64,000 bases of DNA, taken from positions 372,001 to 436,000 of the forward strand of contig NZ_AUUA01000001.1 of assembly GCF_000439085.1 (NCBI RefSeq), read 5' to 3'. This DNA comes from Leminorella grimontii ATCC 33999 = DSM 5078. GTDB lineage: Bacteria; Pseudomonadota; Gammaproteobacteria; Enterobacterales; Enterobacteriaceae. The notes under the pieces were generated by a model. That model saw only the letters and a program-made list of their open reading frames with translations. It did no database searches and was not told where the DNA came from. Of the stretch, positions 1 through 8,088 are shown piece after piece (within the stretch, counting starts at the first letter, position 1; each line of letters starts with the position of its first letter). Position numbers and translations under genes: made by a program.

Positions 1-78
1 CGCCAGATGCGCGCCAGCATCGATATCGAACGGATCTATCGTATTATGCGACAAACCGCCGCGGTGGAGCGGTTATGA
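1..78 (+). CDS. cbiP: Cobyric acid synthase, C-terminal end (partial)
   Basis: Twenty-five codons and a TGA stop are open from the left edge. The residues (ending IMRQTAAVERL) resemble the tail of the amidotransferase that amidates adenosylcobyrinic diamide to cobyric acid. The stop overlaps the start of cobU (ATGA). In Salmonella cbiP directly precedes cobU, so position supports the call more than the short sequence does. The 5' part lies outside the window. Confidence 0.6.
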   Translation, partial: RQMRASIDIERIYRIMRQTAAVERL

Positions 79-635
79 TTTTGATTACCGGCGGAGCCCG
101 AAGCGGAAAGAGCAAAACGGCGGAGCGACTGGCTAACGAAGCGGCTGCAAGGCTCGGCCGAGACGTACTGTATATCGCGACCGCGCTGCCTACTGATGAA
201 GAGATGGCGGAAAGGATTGCTCGCCACAGGCGGTCAAGGCCGCAGGGATGGCATACTTATGAAGGCCATAGCCGGTTGGGCGATGCGGTGCGCGAACGGT
301 CAAATACCCATTCGGTTATCCTTTTGGAATGCGTGACGACCCTGCTGACGAACCTGCTGTTTGACTGGGCGGACGGGCGAGATCCGCAGTCGTTGGACTA
401 CGGGGCTCTGGAGCGCTGGCTGGCGGTTGAAATTGACGATCTGCTGGAGGCTTGCCGTACGGTGGACGGCGAGGTGATTATTGTCACTAACGAACTGGGG
501 TGGGGCGTCGTACCGGATAATACGCTGTCGCGGCGGTTTATCGACATCGCCGGGCGAGTAAACCAAAAGATGGCGGAACGGGCGGACGAGGTCTACCTGA
601 CGGTGTCCGGCATCGAGGTAAAAATAAAGGGCTAA
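75..635 (+). CDS. cobU: Adenosylcobinamide kinase / adenosylcobinamide-phosphate guanylyltransferase
   Basis: 186 residues, the usual CobU length. It phosphorylates adenosylcobinamide and transfers GMP to it, activating the corrinoid for nucleotide-loop assembly. A P-loop (GGARSGKSKTAE) lies at residues 6-17, followed by the RIARHRRSRP..W segment that in CobU carries the guanylylated histidine, and NELGWGVVP near residue 139. The start overlaps the upstream stop as ATGA, and cobS begins 5 bases after its stop, so cobU is translated within the cob operon. Confidence 0.95.
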   Translation: MILITGGARSGKSKTAERLANEAAARLGRDVLYIATALPTDEEMAERIARHRRSRPQGWHTYEGHSRLGDAVRERSNTHSVILLECVTTLLTNLLFDWADGRDPQSLDYGALERWLAVEIDDLLEACRTVDGEVIIVTNELGWGVVPDNTLSRRFIDIAGRVNQKMAERADEVYLTVSGIEVKIKG

Positions 636-640
636 TTATC

Positions 641-1393
641 ATGAGAGCATTCTTCAGGCTGTTTTTACTGTCGCTACAGTTTCTTACTCGAATCCCCGTT
701 CCAGGGCGCTATACCGATCCGGTCCCGCTCGCTGACTATCGCCAAATGATTAAAGCGTTTCCCCTCGCAGGACTGGTTGTCGGCCTGTGCAGCGCGTTTG
801 TGTTTTCAATCACTCAACTGTGGTGGGGGAACCTGCTGGCGGCGGCCTTTGCGGTGCTTACCGTCGCAATGATAACCGGCGCTTTCCACTTGGACGGCCT
901 AGCGGATACGGCTGACGGCATTTTCTCTTCCCGCCCCAGGGAACGCATGTTGGAAATTATGCGCGACAGCCGTATCGGCACGCAGGGCGCGCTGGCGCTG
1001 ATTTTTAAGGTTGTGTTACACGTGCTGGCGATTTATCAGATAGCGGAAAGTAAACCTTCCGCTATCGGGCTACTGATTGCCGCGCCCGTGGTCGGGCGTT
1101 CGCTTGGCGCGTTGCTGATGTATCGGCAGCGCTATGCGAGAGAAAGCGGCATGGGAAATCTGTTTATCGGTAATATCAGCGCAGGTGAATTTTACACGGC
1201 GCTTATTTTGGGGGCGATGTTGACGTTCCTTTTCGCCGGTGGCTACGGCGTGCTGATGGCGGCGGCAAGCGGCGTTTTCCTGCTGGTGTATCGCGCCATG
1301 ATTCAGAATAAGCTGGGCGGCCAAACCGGAGATACGGTGGGCGCCGGTATTGAAATTTCGGAACTGGTGTTCCTTTTGCTGATGGCGCACTGA
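641..1393 (+). CDS. cobS: Adenosylcobinamide-GDP ribazoletransferase (cobalamin synthase)
   Basis: 250 residues, integral inner-membrane enzyme joining adenosylcobinamide-GDP with alpha-ribazole (or its phosphate) to make adenosylcobalamin (or its phosphate). Seen: the LQFLTRIPVP N-terminus, the strongly conserved HLDGLADTADG metal-binding motif near residues 85-95, RDSRIGTQGALAL, and several hydrophobic segments. It lies between cobU and cobC with gaps of a few bases and should be co-transcribed with them. Confidence 0.95.
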   Translation: MRAFFRLFLLSLQFLTRIPVPGRYTDPVPLADYRQMIKAFPLAGLVVGLCSAFVFSITQLWWGNLLAAAFAVLTVAMITGAFHLDGLADTADGIFSSRPRERMLEIMRDSRIGTQGALALIFKVVLHVLAIYQIAESKPSAIGLLIAAPVVGRSLGALLMYRQRYARESGMGNLFIGNISAGEFYTALILGAMLTFLFAGGYGVLMAAASGVFLLVYRAMIQNKLGGQTGDTVGAGIEISELVFLLLMAH

Positions 1394-1396
1394 CGG

Positions 1397-2005
1397 ATGC
1401 GGATTTACTTTGTGCGCCACGGCGAGACGCAGGTCAATCAACGCGGCGTTTATGCGGGCCTAACCGATTACGGACTTAATGAAAGCGGCGTAGAGCAGGG
1501 GAAGCGCTTGGCGAAAGCCATCGGCCACCTGCCGTTTGACGTCGCCGTTGCGAGCGGCCTGCGGCGAACCCGGCAGACGGCGTTTCTGATTGCGCCGGAC
1601 GCGCGCTGTGAGCCGATTGAAGAATTCAACGAGATAGCCTTTGGCGAATGGGAAGACCGTCACTATCAGGAAATTGCGCTTAACGACGCAGAGAACTATG
1701 AAAAATGGTGCGCCGACTGGCAAAGCGTCGCGCCGCCTGCGGGCGAAAGCTTTGAGCATTTTTCCGCGCGTATTGCACAGACCTTTAGTGCATGGTTAAA
1801 ACGGGCGGAAGAGGCCTCGTTCGAAACGGTGCTGTTCGTCGGGCACCAGGGTACGCTGCGCTGTATTCTTCTTTCCCTATTGAACATGCCGCCGGGCGCG
1901 TTCTGGCACTTCACCTTTTCTCATGGCGCTTACAGCGTCGTGGACATTCATCATGGGCACGCGGTTGTTCGTCAGCTAAACGTTGACGCCTTACCGCACG
2001 CTTAA
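1397..2005 (+). CDS. cobC: Alpha-ribazole phosphatase
   Basis: 202 residues of the histidine phosphatase (phosphoglycerate mutase-like) superfamily. It carries the N-terminal RHGE catalytic motif (residues 7-10) and the second histidine in GHQGT near residue 149. It removes the phosphate from alpha-ribazole-5'-phosphate or from adenosylcobalamin-phosphate. General phosphatases of the family look alike; the position between cobS and cobT decides the assignment. In Salmonella cobC is separate from cobUST, so having it in the operon is a local difference. Confidence 0.9.
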   Translation: MRIYFVRHGETQVNQRGVYAGLTDYGLNESGVEQGKRLAKAIGHLPFDVAVASGLRRTRQTAFLIAPDARCEPIEEFNEIAFGEWEDRHYQEIALNDAENYEKWCADWQSVAPPAGESFEHFSARIAQTFSAWLKRAEEASFETVLFVGHQGTLRCILLSLLNMPPGAFWHFTFSHGAYSVVDIHHGHAVVRQLNVDALPHA

Positions 2006-2027
2006 CGCAACATGAAGGCGACCGTAC

Positions 2028-3077
2028 ATGCAAACGCTTAACCACATTATTAACGCGATTAACACACCGAGCGACGCCTGTGAAAAGGGGATGGCGGAAC
2101 GCCTGAACGGCCTGGTTAAGCCGATTGGTAGCCTCGGAAGGCTGGAGTCGTTAGCCATTCAACTTAGTGGGATATCTCATACGCTTGCCCCCGCTTACCC
2201 ACGTAAACAGATTATCGTAACGGCGGCCGATCATGGCGTATATGATGAGGACGTATCGAGCGCGCCACAGGTCGTTACCCGCATGCAAATGGTCAATATG
2301 GTTGAGGAAAAGGCGGGCGTAAACGTGTTGGCGAAGCAGGCCGGCGCGGAGGTGCTGTTGGTGGATACCGGCATCAAGGGCGATACGATTGACCGCGTGC
2401 TTGATTTTCGGGTTAGACAGGGAAGCGACAATATTGCGATGGGGCCAGCGATGCGGCGCGATGAGGCATATTGTTTAATCGAGCGGTGTGCGAACCTGGC
2501 TATTGCGCAGGTCGAGAAAGGCGTAAGCCTGATTGGCGTGGGCGAATTGGGGATGGCGAACACGACGCCGGCGGCGGCGATGGTTAGCGTTATGTGCCAC
2601 GCCGCACCGGAGCTAACGGTGGGCGTCGGCGCTAATTTTCCCGAGCGGCGGTTGCAGCATAAGGTTGAGGTCGTGAACCGAGCGATAGCCGTTAATCGCC
2701 CGGATGCGCAGGACGGCGTTGACGTTCTGGCGAAGGTGGGGGGATTCGATCTCTGCGGCATGACTGGCGTCATTATCGGCGCGGCGGCAGCGGGCGTCCC
2801 CGTCGTTCTGGACGGATTTCTTTCCTATGCGGCGGCGCTGGCGGCGGTGAAAATTACGCCACGGGTCTATCCTTATTTAGTGCCGTCTCATTCTTCGGCT
2901 GAAAAAGGAACGCTGATTGCGTTAGCGGCGTTGAAACTGCACCCGGTGCTTAATATGGGTATGAGGCTGGGAGAAGGCAGCGGTGCGGCGCTGATGTTTC
3001 CTATTATTGATGCTGCGTGCGCAATTCCTGCAAACATGGGAACGCTGGCGTCGGGTGATATCGCACTGTCCAAGTAG
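2028..3077 (+). CDS. cobT: Nicotinate-nucleotide--dimethylbenzimidazole phosphoribosyltransferase
   Basis: 349 residues, close to the usual CobT length. It makes alpha-ribazole-5'-phosphate from nicotinate mononucleotide and the lower-ligand base. Seen: KPIGSLGRLE near residues 30-39, AADHGVYDE, GELGMANTTPAAA, and GMRLGEGSGAAL near the C-terminus, whose glutamate is the family's catalytic base. Last cob gene of this block; an AT-rich interval and the convergent luxR gene follow. Confidence 0.95.
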   Translation: MQTLNHIINAINTPSDACEKGMAERLNGLVKPIGSLGRLESLAIQLSGISHTLAPAYPRKQIIVTAADHGVYDEDVSSAPQVVTRMQMVNMVEEKAGVNVLAKQAGAEVLLVDTGIKGDTIDRVLDFRVRQGSDNIAMGPAMRRDEAYCLIERCANLAIAQVEKGVSLIGVGELGMANTTPAAAMVSVMCHAAPELTVGVGANFPERRLQHKVEVVNRAIAVNRPDAQDGVDVLAKVGGFDLCGMTGVIIGAAAAGVPVVLDGFLSYAAALAAVKITPRVYPYLVPSHSSAEKGTLIALAALKLHPVLNMGMRLGEGSGAALMFPIIDAACAIPANMGTLASGDIALSK

Positions 3078-3313
3078 CCATGCATTATTGGGCGAATGCC
3101 CAATAAGTGGGGAAAAAAATTCACCTTTCTGCCAATTGCGTTTTGAGGGTTTTAATTAATTTATTATTTTTATTGATTTATTCGATCGATTCGATCGTTA
3201 TAATTAATAATATAGATTATTATGCTATTTTGTTTGGGCGGGCGTGAGAGTCCGTAGGAATATTTTGATCCCGATAATGGAAAAGAGTTTTTCTTTTTCG
3301 GCAATAAGGCGCC
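3078..3313. other. AT-rich interval after cobT
   Basis: It starts with a perfect 9-base-pair hairpin (3085-3106, TTATTGGGC arms around GAAT) that probably marks the 3' end of the cob transcript, although no T run follows it. Then comes very AT-rich sequence with a short tandem repeat of TTCGATCGA near 3181-3198. No gene is visible. The base composition drops sharply against the cob genes and stays low through the luxR region. Confidence 0.5.
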
Positions 3314-4024
3314 TTAAAGAAGATTAAGTACTAACGCTTTTACCGCCGCCGCGGTTTTATTTGGAACGGATAGTTTCTTAATAATATTGTTTATATGGAA
3401 ATTAACGGTTCTGTCGCTGATAGACATAACGATAGCAATCTCATTTGACGTTTTGCCTTCCGCAGTCCAGCGCAGAATATCTTTCTCGCGCTTGGTGAGC
3501 TGATAGTCGGTTTCACCATTTTCCAGCGGCATTAAATAATCGGACAGACGGGCATGGGCTATCTGGGAAAGCCAGATAAGAGAAGGCGCATGGACTAACA
3601 GACTTTTGGCGTCCATATGGTTGTTTGCGCTGGCGAAGGAAAGCATGCCGATACGGCCAAAGGCATCTTTCTGGGATTGCGACATGCCATAATTGATACC
3701 AAAGGCTTTCGCCTCTTCCCAAAATATGGGAGCTTCCTTGTGGATGCTTTCCTCCCACAAAAAGGCTTGGGTAGAGCGCAGGCCGTGATGTACGGTAGGG
3801 TCGATCTCAAAATAGTTATTTAGCTGGTACGTCAAGTTCCAGTCGTCTGGATAATTATTTATCACGTGGGTCTTATTAGACGAAACGGGATAGGTAGATC
3901 TAACGCCATAAGCGCAATACTCGAATCCCAAATTCTGCGCCGCTTTTTGAAGCGTAGAGAAAAATGCATCCTTACTTTTAGACTTTGATAGGCTCTCATA
4001 AGTCTTATATAAATTGATTTTCAA
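3314..4024 (-). CDS. LuxR-family N-acylhomoserine lactone receptor / regulator
   Basis: 236 residues from a TTG start at 4024, which has an AAAAGGA ribosome site 6 bases ahead. The frame is open to an upstream start at 4081, but those 19 residues look non-coding and lack a site. The N-terminal autoinducer-binding domain keeps the W..Y..N.Y...DP pattern (DDWNLTYQLNNYFEIDP) and a later W. The C-terminus is a LuxR-type helix-turn-helix (LTKREKDILRWTAEGKTSNEIA...RTVNFHI). It is divergent from an rsaM-like gene and luxI, so it is the cognate receptor of a quorum-sensing circuit. Signal specificity cannot be read from sequence. Confidence 0.88.
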   Translation of the reverse strand: MKINLYKTYESLSKSKSKDAFFSTLQKAAQNLGFEYCAYGVRSTYPVSSNKTHVINNYPDDWNLTYQLNNYFEIDPTVHHGLRSTQAFLWEESIHKEAPIFWEEAKAFGINYGMSQSQKDAFGRIGMLSFASANNHMDAKSLLVHAPSLIWLSQIAHARLSDYLMPLENGETDYQLTKREKDILRWTAEGKTSNEIAIVMSISDRTVNFHINNIIKKLSVPNKTAAAVKALVLNLL

Positions 4025-4110
4025 TATCAGTCCTTTTGTAGCTGTACAGGCGGTAGGCCAAAGAGAAACGCCAAACGCCATTATATTATAACCGATATAG
4101 CCAATGTGTT

Positions 4111-4134
4111 ACTTACTCTATAGGTAGTATAAGT
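4111..4134. promoter_or_regulatory. Imperfect dyad between luxR and rsaM-like gene, candidate lux-type box
   Basis: Two 10-base arms, ACTTACTCTA and TAGTATAAGT, flank TAGG; 8 of 10 positions pair. It sits 87 bases upstream of the luxR TTG and 172 bases upstream of the rsaM-like start, in the divergent promoter region. LuxR-type operators are 18-20 base dyads, so this is a candidate only. It does not match the canonical ACCTGT..ACAGGT form. Confidence 0.3.
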
Positions 4135-4305
4135 ATTGTGCAAATTCACAAAACTGGTTTTACATATTCTCGACGGTAATAATTGAACGAGTGACATATT
4201 AAGGTTACTAGCATACTAATATCATAATTGAGAGCTGTAAACGAAGGAAGTTACAATAGTCACATTTGTTATGTAGGATCTCAGCAAACCGTAGGAGAGA
4301 GTTCA

Positions 4306-4713
4306 TTGGAGAGTCAGCGAGAGGTGGAACAGAGAGGATGTGGGCTGGATTGCCGCGTATATATCAACGTGGATGATTTTTACAACCTTCAGTTCTCTCA
4401 TCTGTATTCTGCCGCCTATGAAGAACCAGAATGGTTGCATTCTACAGGAGGCGTTGTTACAACGATTGGCGGCTATACGGAGTGGGTCAGCGGCGATTCC
4501 CCAACAGTATCTCTTGGATGGGACTGGGAGCTGCGCTATGAAAACGCAGTCTGTAGATTTGTAAAATCCGGCCCGGTGTTTAGCAACGTAGCCTTTCAAC
4601 GATATGAAGGCGAAGGGCTTATCCTTTGTGATGAAGAATACCTGCAGCGAGTTTTGACCAGTAAGCTTGATACGATGAGATGGGAGCACGAAATATTTCA
4701 TCATATCACCTGA
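4306..4713 (+). CDS. RsaM-like quorum-sensing modulator
   Basis: 135 residues from a TTG at 4306 preceded by AGGAG at an 8-base distance. The frame is open from 4228, but that upstream TTG has no comparable site. The protein has the GGYTEW and SLGWDWELR segments that I recall from RsaM-type proteins (DUF4902), which sit between luxR and luxI genes in Burkholderia and Pseudomonas and dampen AHL synthesis. The position here, directly upstream of luxI and divergent from luxR, is exactly that layout. No DNA-binding motif is visible. The family call rests on memory of the motif plus context. Confidence 0.6.
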   Translation: MESQREVEQRGCGLDCRVYINVDDFYNLQFSHLYSAAYEEPEWLHSTGGVVTTIGGYTEWVSGDSPTVSLGWDWELRYENAVCRFVKSGPVFSNVAFQRYEGEGLILCDEEYLQRVLTSKLDTMRWEHEIFHHIT

Positions 4714-4746
4714 TAATTGCGATTTATAGCTAGTAAAACTGTCAGG

Positions 4747-4759
4747 TTACCATTGGTAA
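4747..4759. promoter_or_regulatory. Perfect 6+1+6 palindrome upstream of luxI
   Basis: TTACCATTGGTAA lies 55 bases upstream of the luxI ATG in the rsaM-luxI gap. It is the only perfect dyad in that 101-base gap and could be part of an operator controlling luxI. Its length and sequence do not match a known lux box, so regulator identity is open. Confidence 0.3.
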
Positions 4760-4814
4760 TGCGATGTTATTAATATGTTTTTTCCCAACAGTTAATAATA
4801 TTGGAGCATTTACA

Positions 4815-5372
4815 ATGGAATTTTTAACCGGTTCTACAAGCACACTACCCCGCGGTTTAGAACATGAACTGGCCGCCTATCGGTATCGCGTTTTTGTCGA
4901 AAAATTGGGCTGGGAACTGGACACCCCGGTCGGATACGAAAGGGATCAGTTTGATAAGCCCGATACCATTTACGTTGTAGCCAGAAATGAAAAGAAAGAG
5001 ATCGTCGGATGTTCAAGACTTCTACCTACCAGCGAACCTTATCTTCTCAGCGAAGTTTTCCCCCAGCTGCTTAACGGCAATCCACCTCCTCATTCCCCCT
5101 TCATCTGGGAGATATCGCGCTTTTCCGCACTGGATTTGAATGCGCCAAGTTTAGAAAAGCAGAAAGGGAGCCTTTCTTCAACGGTAGCCGCAGGGCTATT
5201 AAAGGCATCGGTTGACTATTTGGCAAGGTATAACATCACGACCATCGTTACCGTTTCACCGCTGGCGGTCGAGCGGCTGATCAGGGGATTAGGTTACAAG
5301 GTACACCGGGGCGGGGCTCCGGTGAAGGTCGACGGCCAACCGGTTATCGCCTGCATTATTGATTTAACTTAA
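4815..5372 (+). CDS. LuxI-family acyl-homoserine-lactone synthase
   Basis: 185 residues from the ATG at 4815, which has GGAG 8 bases ahead. It makes N-acylhomoserine lactone from S-adenosylmethionine and an acyl donor. All invariant family positions are present: R25 and F27, W33, E42, D44 and D47 in the ERDQFD segment, R68 in GCSRLLPT, F82, E99 and R102 in WEISRF. With the convergently organised luxR it forms a complete circuit. The chain length of the signal cannot be predicted. A 12-base-pair hairpin follows the gene. Confidence 0.93.
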   Translation: MEFLTGSTSTLPRGLEHELAAYRYRVFVEKLGWELDTPVGYERDQFDKPDTIYVVARNEKKEIVGCSRLLPTSEPYLLSEVFPQLLNGNPPPHSPFIWEISRFSALDLNAPSLEKQKGSLSSTVAAGLLKASVDYLARYNITTIVTVSPLAVERLIRGLGYKVHRGGAPVKVDGQPVIACIIDLT

Positions 5373-5395
5373 CGAGGTATTTTTAAGTCGTTTTT

Positions 5396-5428
5396 CGATA
5401 GCCAGCCGGTGAAAAAGGCTGGCTATCG
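5396..5428. terminator. Strong hairpin between convergent luxI and adenosyltransferase gene
   Basis: Perfect 12-base-pair stem (CGATAGCCAGCC and its complement) with a 9-base loop. There is no good T run directly after it on either strand (a T5 precedes it on the plus strand). Its place between two convergent stops suggests a transcription end or RNA-stabilising hairpin for both genes. Confidence 0.6.
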
Positions 5429-5434
5429 TCGTTT

Positions 5435-6034
5435 CTACCAGTCAATGCCGCGTCGTGCCGCTAATCCGCTATCGAACGCGTGTTTTATCGGACGCATTTC
5501 GCTAACCGTATCGGCCATGTCGAGCAGAGTGCGGTGGCAGCCGCGACCGGTAACGATGACGGTTTGTTCTGTCGGGCGACGTTGAACGGCGTCGATGACT
5601 TCATTAAGATCGACATAGTCGTAGGCGACCATATAGGTGAGCTCATCGAGCACGACCAGGTCAAGGTCGCTGTCGCTCAACATGCGCTTGGCGTGCTGCC
5701 AGACTTCCTGCGCAGCCTGACGGTCCGTTTCTTTATTTTGGGTTTCCCAGGTAAAACCGGTAGACATAACCTGAAACTCCACCCCGCACTTTGCCAAAAG
5801 GTCACGTTCGCCGCACGGCCATTCGCCCTTGATAAATTGAACGACGCCGGCTCGCTGACCGTGCCCTACGGCACGGGTCACTGTACCAAAGGCTGCGGTG
5901 CTCTTGCCTTTTCCGTTGCCGGTGAAAACGATAAGCAGCCCGCGCGACTCGGTTGCGTCGGCGATGCGCTTGTCGACCTGCTGCTTGATTTTCTGCTGGC
6001 GCAGCTGATGGCGTTGCTGGTTTTGCGCATCCAT
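5435..6034 (-). CDS. btuR: Cob(I)yrinic acid a,c-diamide adenosyltransferase
   Basis: 199 residues, CobA/CobO/BtuR type. It transfers the adenosyl group of ATP to cobalt(I) corrinoids. Seen: the P-loop variant TGNGKGKSTAA near residues 38-48, VVQFIKGEWPCGE, VVLDELTYMVAYDYV, and the TGRGCHRTLLDMADTVSEM segment near the C-terminus. It belongs functionally with the cob genes at the left end but is separated from them by the quorum-sensing cassette and lies on the other strand. Confidence 0.93.
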   Translation of the reverse strand: MDAQNQQRHQLRQQKIKQQVDKRIADATESRGLLIVFTGNGKGKSTAAFGTVTRAVGHGQRAGVVQFIKGEWPCGERDLLAKCGVEFQVMSTGFTWETQNKETDRQAAQEVWQHAKRMLSDSDLDLVVLDELTYMVAYDYVDLNEVIDAVQRRPTEQTVIVTGRGCHRTLLDMADTVSEMRPIKHAFDSGLAARRGIDW

Positions 6035-6304
6035 AAATATAGGCTCAAAGCTCCTGAATAAGGATTGAAGTAAACGTTGCTGTATACCGCTTGCGGTTTA
6101 CGATTTACCGTGCGGTATCGTCTAAAGGGTAGCATGAAGGCCAAAAAGAGAAACGATTTCTGAACATTATTAGCGGCGGGGCTATCGCTCTGGCGGGCTC
6201 TTATGGTATTAGAATGGAACGTGTTTCGTAGGGGCGAAGGTCTGAAAGATTAAAAACGGCGTAAATGAGCCTGCCGTCTATACATATAAGGAAAGGGGTA
6301 AGGA

Positions 6305-7501
6305 ATGTTTGAACATGTTAATGCGTATGCCGGGGATCCAATACTGTCCCTGATGGAAGCGTTTTCTAAAGACGAGCGGCAGAATAAGGTCAATCTGAGC
6401 ATCGGCCTTTACTATGATGAGCAGGGAAGGGTGCCGGTGCTGAGTTCCGTTGCCGAAGCCAGGGAGCGCCTGTTTAAGCAGCGGGATACGCCGCTGCTCT
6501 ATCTGCCGATGGACGGCATGCCGGCCTATCAGGCCGTAACCCAACGCCTGCTGTTGGGAGAAGAGAGCGCAGCGCTTGAGGCGAAGCGCGTAGCGACAAT
6601 CCAGACGCTGGGCGGCTCCGGCGCCTTGAAGGTTGGCGCTGACTTTCTTAAGGCCTATTTCCCCGATTCTCAGGTGTGGGTGAGCAACCCCACTTGGGAT
6701 AACCACGTAGCGATTTTCGAGGGGGCAGGCATTAAGGTTAACCGCTATCCCTATTTTGACAGCAAGACCGGCGGCGTGGATTTTGAGCAAATGCTGGCGA
6801 CGTTGGAAACGCTGCCGCCAAAAAGCATCGTTCTGCTGCATCCGTGCTGCCATAACCCGACCGGCGCCGATATTTCTCCCGCGCAGTGGGATCGCGTCAT
6901 CGCCGTACTGGCCAACCGTGGCCTTATCGCCTTTATGGACATCGCCTATCAGGGATTTAGCAAAGGCCTGGACGAAGACGCCTACGCCATTCGCGCTGCG
7001 GCTGACGCCGGTATTCCTTGCCTGCTGTCTAACTCCTACTCTAAAAACTTCTCGCTTTACGGCGAGCGCTGCGGCGGGCTATCGGTATTCTGCGACAGCG
7101 CCGACGAGGCTGCCAGAGTTCAGGGGCAGCTCAAGGCAACGGTGCGCCGCAACTATTCCAGCCCGCCGATTAACGGGGCGCAGATCGTCGCTACCGTGCT
7201 GTCCGACCCGGAGCTGAAGGCCGTGTGGGTAGACGAAGTGGCGCAGATGCGTACCCGCATTTTGGCCATGCGCCAGCGAATGGTTGACGTGATGGCCGAA
7301 ACGCTGCCGGGTCTGGATGCTTCTTATTTGGTGAAGCAGACCGGCATGTTCAGCTATACCGGCCTTTCGCCTGAACAGGTCGATCGTCTGAAAGAAGAGC
7401 ACGCCATCTATCTGGTCAGAAACGGGCGTATGTGCCTGACGGGGCTTAATGGTCGTAACGTCGATCGCGTCGCGCAGGCGTTTGCCGCCGTTCTGGCGTA
7501 A
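6305..7501 (+). CDS. tyrB: Aromatic-amino-acid aminotransferase
   Basis: 398 residues, PLP-dependent class I aminotransferase converting aromatic oxo acids to tyrosine and phenylalanine (and leucine). It follows E. coli TyrB closely as I recall it: [16 protein letters not shown] start, [44 protein letters not shown], and the PLP lysine in [13 protein letters not shown]. The neighbours are unrelated and it is probably monocistronic, closed by the terminator at 7524-7554. I did not find a convincing TyrR box upstream. Confidence 0.92.
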   Translation: MFEHVNAYAGDPILSLMEAFSKDERQNKVNLSIGLYYDEQGRVPVLSSVAEARERLFKQRDTPLLYLPMDGMPAYQAVTQRLLLGEESAALEAKRVATIQTLGGSGALKVGADFLKAYFPDSQVWVSNPTWDNHVAIFEGAGIKVNRYPYFDSKTGGVDFEQMLATLETLPPKSIVLLHPCCHNPTGADISPAQWDRVIAVLANRGLIAFMDIAYQGFSKGLDEDAYAIRAAADAGIPCLLSNSYSKNFSLYGERCGGLSVFCDSADEAARVQGQLKATVRRNYSSPPINGAQIVATVLSDPELKAVWVDEVAQMRTRILAMRQRMVDVMAETLPGLDASYLVKQTGMFSYTGLSPEQVDRLKEEHAIYLVRNGRMCLTGLNGRNVDRVAQAFAAVLA

Positions 7502-7523
7502 TTACTTTTCTTTTCTCTATCGG

Positions 7524-7554
7524 CGGCCCGGCAAATTTGTCGGGCCGTTTTATA
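7524..7554 (+). terminator. Rho-independent terminator of tyrB
   Basis: Stem CGGCCCG / CGGGCCG with a 10-base loop, followed by TTTTATA, 23 bases after the tyrB stop. Confidence 0.85.
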
Positions 7555-7765
7555 TAGGGCTTCATAAATGATAAAAATGAATTCAGGTGAAATTATATGT
7601 TGAGAGCACCTGACTGTTTTTTATTATAAATTATTAATGCTGACCATAAGGAGGTTAGATATATTTATACGGTTTTAATCTTCGTGCTGTTGTTATTTTG
7701 TGATTCAAATGTTTTTTTATCAACACATTTTAATACACTATGGAAAACATCCGTTTCTGAAAAAT

Positions 7766-7781
7766 TGTGATGAATGTCACA
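7766..7781. promoter_or_regulatory. CRP site upstream of torYZ
   Basis: TGTGA-N6-TCACA is a perfect match to both CRP half sites. It lies about 310 bases upstream of the torY start in an AT-rich promoter region and 52 bases from an FNR-like site at 7833-7846. Confidence 0.6.
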
Positions 7782-7832
7782 TTCATTTGATTTAATTTAA
7801 TTCACAATAATAACAATTATTACTAATAATTA

Positions 7833-7846
7833 TTGTTTTATATCAA
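7833..7846. promoter_or_regulatory. FNR-like site upstream of torYZ
   Basis: TTGTT-N4-ATCAA matches the FNR consensus TTGAT-N4-ATCAA at 9 of 10 positions. The rest of 7555-8088 is AT-rich without a visible gene, so this interval is the promoter region for torYZ; anaerobic control would suit a terminal reductase. Confidence 0.5.
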
Positions 7847-8088
7847 TTAATAACGAATTTTTATGGCCATGAGAATGAAAGGGAGATAGCCTATGTGATC
7901 CTTCTGGTGATTCCGTCAGGCACAAGGAAGTTAAAAATGATTTTATATGTAAAGTAGTTTTTATATGTCAAATATATCCATCTTCAATTCCCGCCTGTAA
8001 AAATCAATAGAAGTTAGATCTGTTATTTATAGCCCGACTGTCATATTCAATCATGGGCATTTTATTAATGAAAGAGAAGAGCTTTATT

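Noticed and set aside
4228-4305. N-terminal extension of the rsaM-like gene from a TTG at 4228
   Set aside because: No ribosome site ahead of it; the TTG at 4306 has AGGAG at a proper distance and gives a family-like length.
6035-6304. TyrR box ahead of tyrB
   Set aside because: GTAAAC and GTTTAC segments occur but not in the TGTAAA-N6-TTTACA arrangement.
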